Assembly: GCA_030639215.1 (NCBI GenBank)
Contig: DAOWDD010000033.1
Location: forward strand, 1 to 5,848
Reading direction: 5' to 3'
Source: Dehalococcoidia bacterium
Lineage (GTDB): Bacteria; Chloroflexota; Dehalococcoidia; Dehalococcoidales; UBA5760
DNA: 5,848 bases
Shown: positions 5,276 to 5,848 of the stretch, piece after piece
Numbering within the stretch: position 1 is the first letter of the stretch
How the letters are laid out: each line of letters starts with the position of its first letter
Notes under the pieces: generated by a model
The model's database searches: none
What the model saw: only the letters and a program-made list of their open reading frames with translations
Told to the model about the DNA's origin: nothing
Made by a program: the position numbers and the translations under genes

Positions 5276-5848
5276 GATACTATCACTATTAGCCTTAACG
5301 GGCGAGAGGTGAGCGGTCATCCCGGAATGACCGTATTGGAACTGGCACAGGAATCGGGAATAGATATCCCGACACTATGTTACGATGCCCATTTGACCCC
5401 GATTGGCGCCTGCCGCATCTGTACCGTCGAGGATGAGAGCAAAGGCAAGCTCCTCGCCTCCTGCATTACTCCGATCGCCCCGGGAATGGTAATCAACACC
5501 CACTCCGAACGAGTTATCGCACACCGCAAGACCATCGTTAACCTGATGCTGGCCAGCCATCCTGATTCCTGCCTGGTATGTGACAAAGGCAACCGCTGCC
5601 AGCTGCGCCAGATCGCCGCCGATATGGGCATCGGTCTGGTAGAGTTGCAGAGGCTACCACAGATGGCCACTATCGAGGAAGTAAACCCCTTTATTGAGAG
5701 GGATTTGAGCAAGTGCATACTATGCGGTAAGTGTATTCGCGCCTGCCAGGAGATGGTCGTCGAAGGAGCCATTGACTACTTCCAGCGCGGGTTTACCGCC
5801 AAACCGGCCACATACGGCGATTTTCCCCTGGAGTCTTCCGAATGTACC
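5273..5848 (+). CDS. Fe-S subunit of formate dehydrogenase alpha / NuoG type, N-terminal part (3' end outside window)
   Basis: The 192 visible residues carry cofactor motifs of an electron-transfer module. First is a plant-type [2Fe-2S] domain (about 3-76) with C36, C47, C50 and C64. Next is the NADH-dehydrogenase-G His-Cys cluster motif HPDSCLVCDKGNRC (H96, C100, C103, C109). A ferredoxin-type [4Fe-4S] motif CILCGKCIRAC (C148, C151, C154, C158) follows, and C191 probably begins a second one beyond the window. The run AIDYFQRGF after the first ferredoxin motif is most like NAD-linked formate dehydrogenase alpha subunits, which continue into a molybdopterin domain. NuoG, the HndD [FeFe]-hydrogenase subunit or a short HoxU-type protein remain possible because the C-terminal part is missing. 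The start is taken as CTG at 5273: it gives MDTITISLNGREV, the length expected for the first strand. ATG at 5327 or GTG at 5309 would cut away the first beta strands. A full-consensus promoter lies about 90 bases upstream. Confidence 0.85.
   Translation, partial: MDTITISLNGREVSGHPGMTVLELAQESGIDIPTLCYDAHLTPIGACRICTVEDESKGKLLASCITPIAPGMVINTHSERVIAHRKTIVNLMLASHPDSCLVCDKGNRCQLRQIAADMGIGLVELQRLPQMATIEEVNPFIERDLSKCILCGKCIRACQEMVVEGAIDYFQRGFTAKPATYGDFPLESSECT

Overview
The window looks like a chromosomal stretch from an anaerobic, mid-GC bacterium. The protein style (cytoplasmic PAS/GAF histidine kinases, stand-alone receivers, and an iron-sulfur subunit of the NADH-dehydrogenase/formate-dehydrogenase type) is compatible with Chloroflexota such as Dehalococcoidia or a similar anaerobic lineage. 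That assignment is inference from gene content, not proof.

Layout from left to right: (1) 1-723 (+) is the 3' part of tilS, the tRNA(Ile)-lysidine synthase gene, which begins before the window. (2) 751-2415 (-) is a 554-residue cytoplasmic histidine kinase (coiled coil, GAF-like, PAS, HisKA, HATPase), convergent with tilS across a 27-base gap. (3) 2416-2694 is a divergent control region with a near-consensus sigma-70-type promoter (TTGACA-N17-TATAGT) reading right. (4) 2695-4011 (+) is a second cytoplasmic histidine kinase (GAF, duplicated coiled-coil linker, HisKA, HATPase). (5) 4012-4198 is a 187-base spacer with no supportable gene. (6) 4199-4600 and 4647-5036 (+) are two single-domain CheY-like response regulators. 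(7) 5037-5272 is a control region with a full-consensus promoter (TTGACA-N18-TATAAT). (8) 5273-5848 (+) is the 5' part of an Fe-S subunit carrying a [2Fe-2S] domain, a His-Cys cluster domain and the start of a ferredoxin-type domain. It is most like the N-terminus of NAD-linked formate dehydrogenase alpha subunits, with NuoG- or HndD-type proteins as alternatives.

Working model (inference): the two soluble kinases sense cytoplasmic cues and phosphorylate the two receivers. No DNA-binding or enzymatic output domain is present in the window, so the receivers must act by protein-protein contact or in a phosphorelay. The adjacent redox-enzyme operon is the obvious candidate target, and its promoter shares a 10-base -35 context with the promoter of the kinase operon. 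The most notable oddities are the lack of any ATG, GTG or TTG start in the expected place for the Fe-S subunit (a CTG sits exactly where the start should be, behind a strong Shine-Dalgarno sequence), and an exact three-heptad (63-base) duplication in the signalling helix of the second kinase, which places a cysteine at the same core position in each copy.
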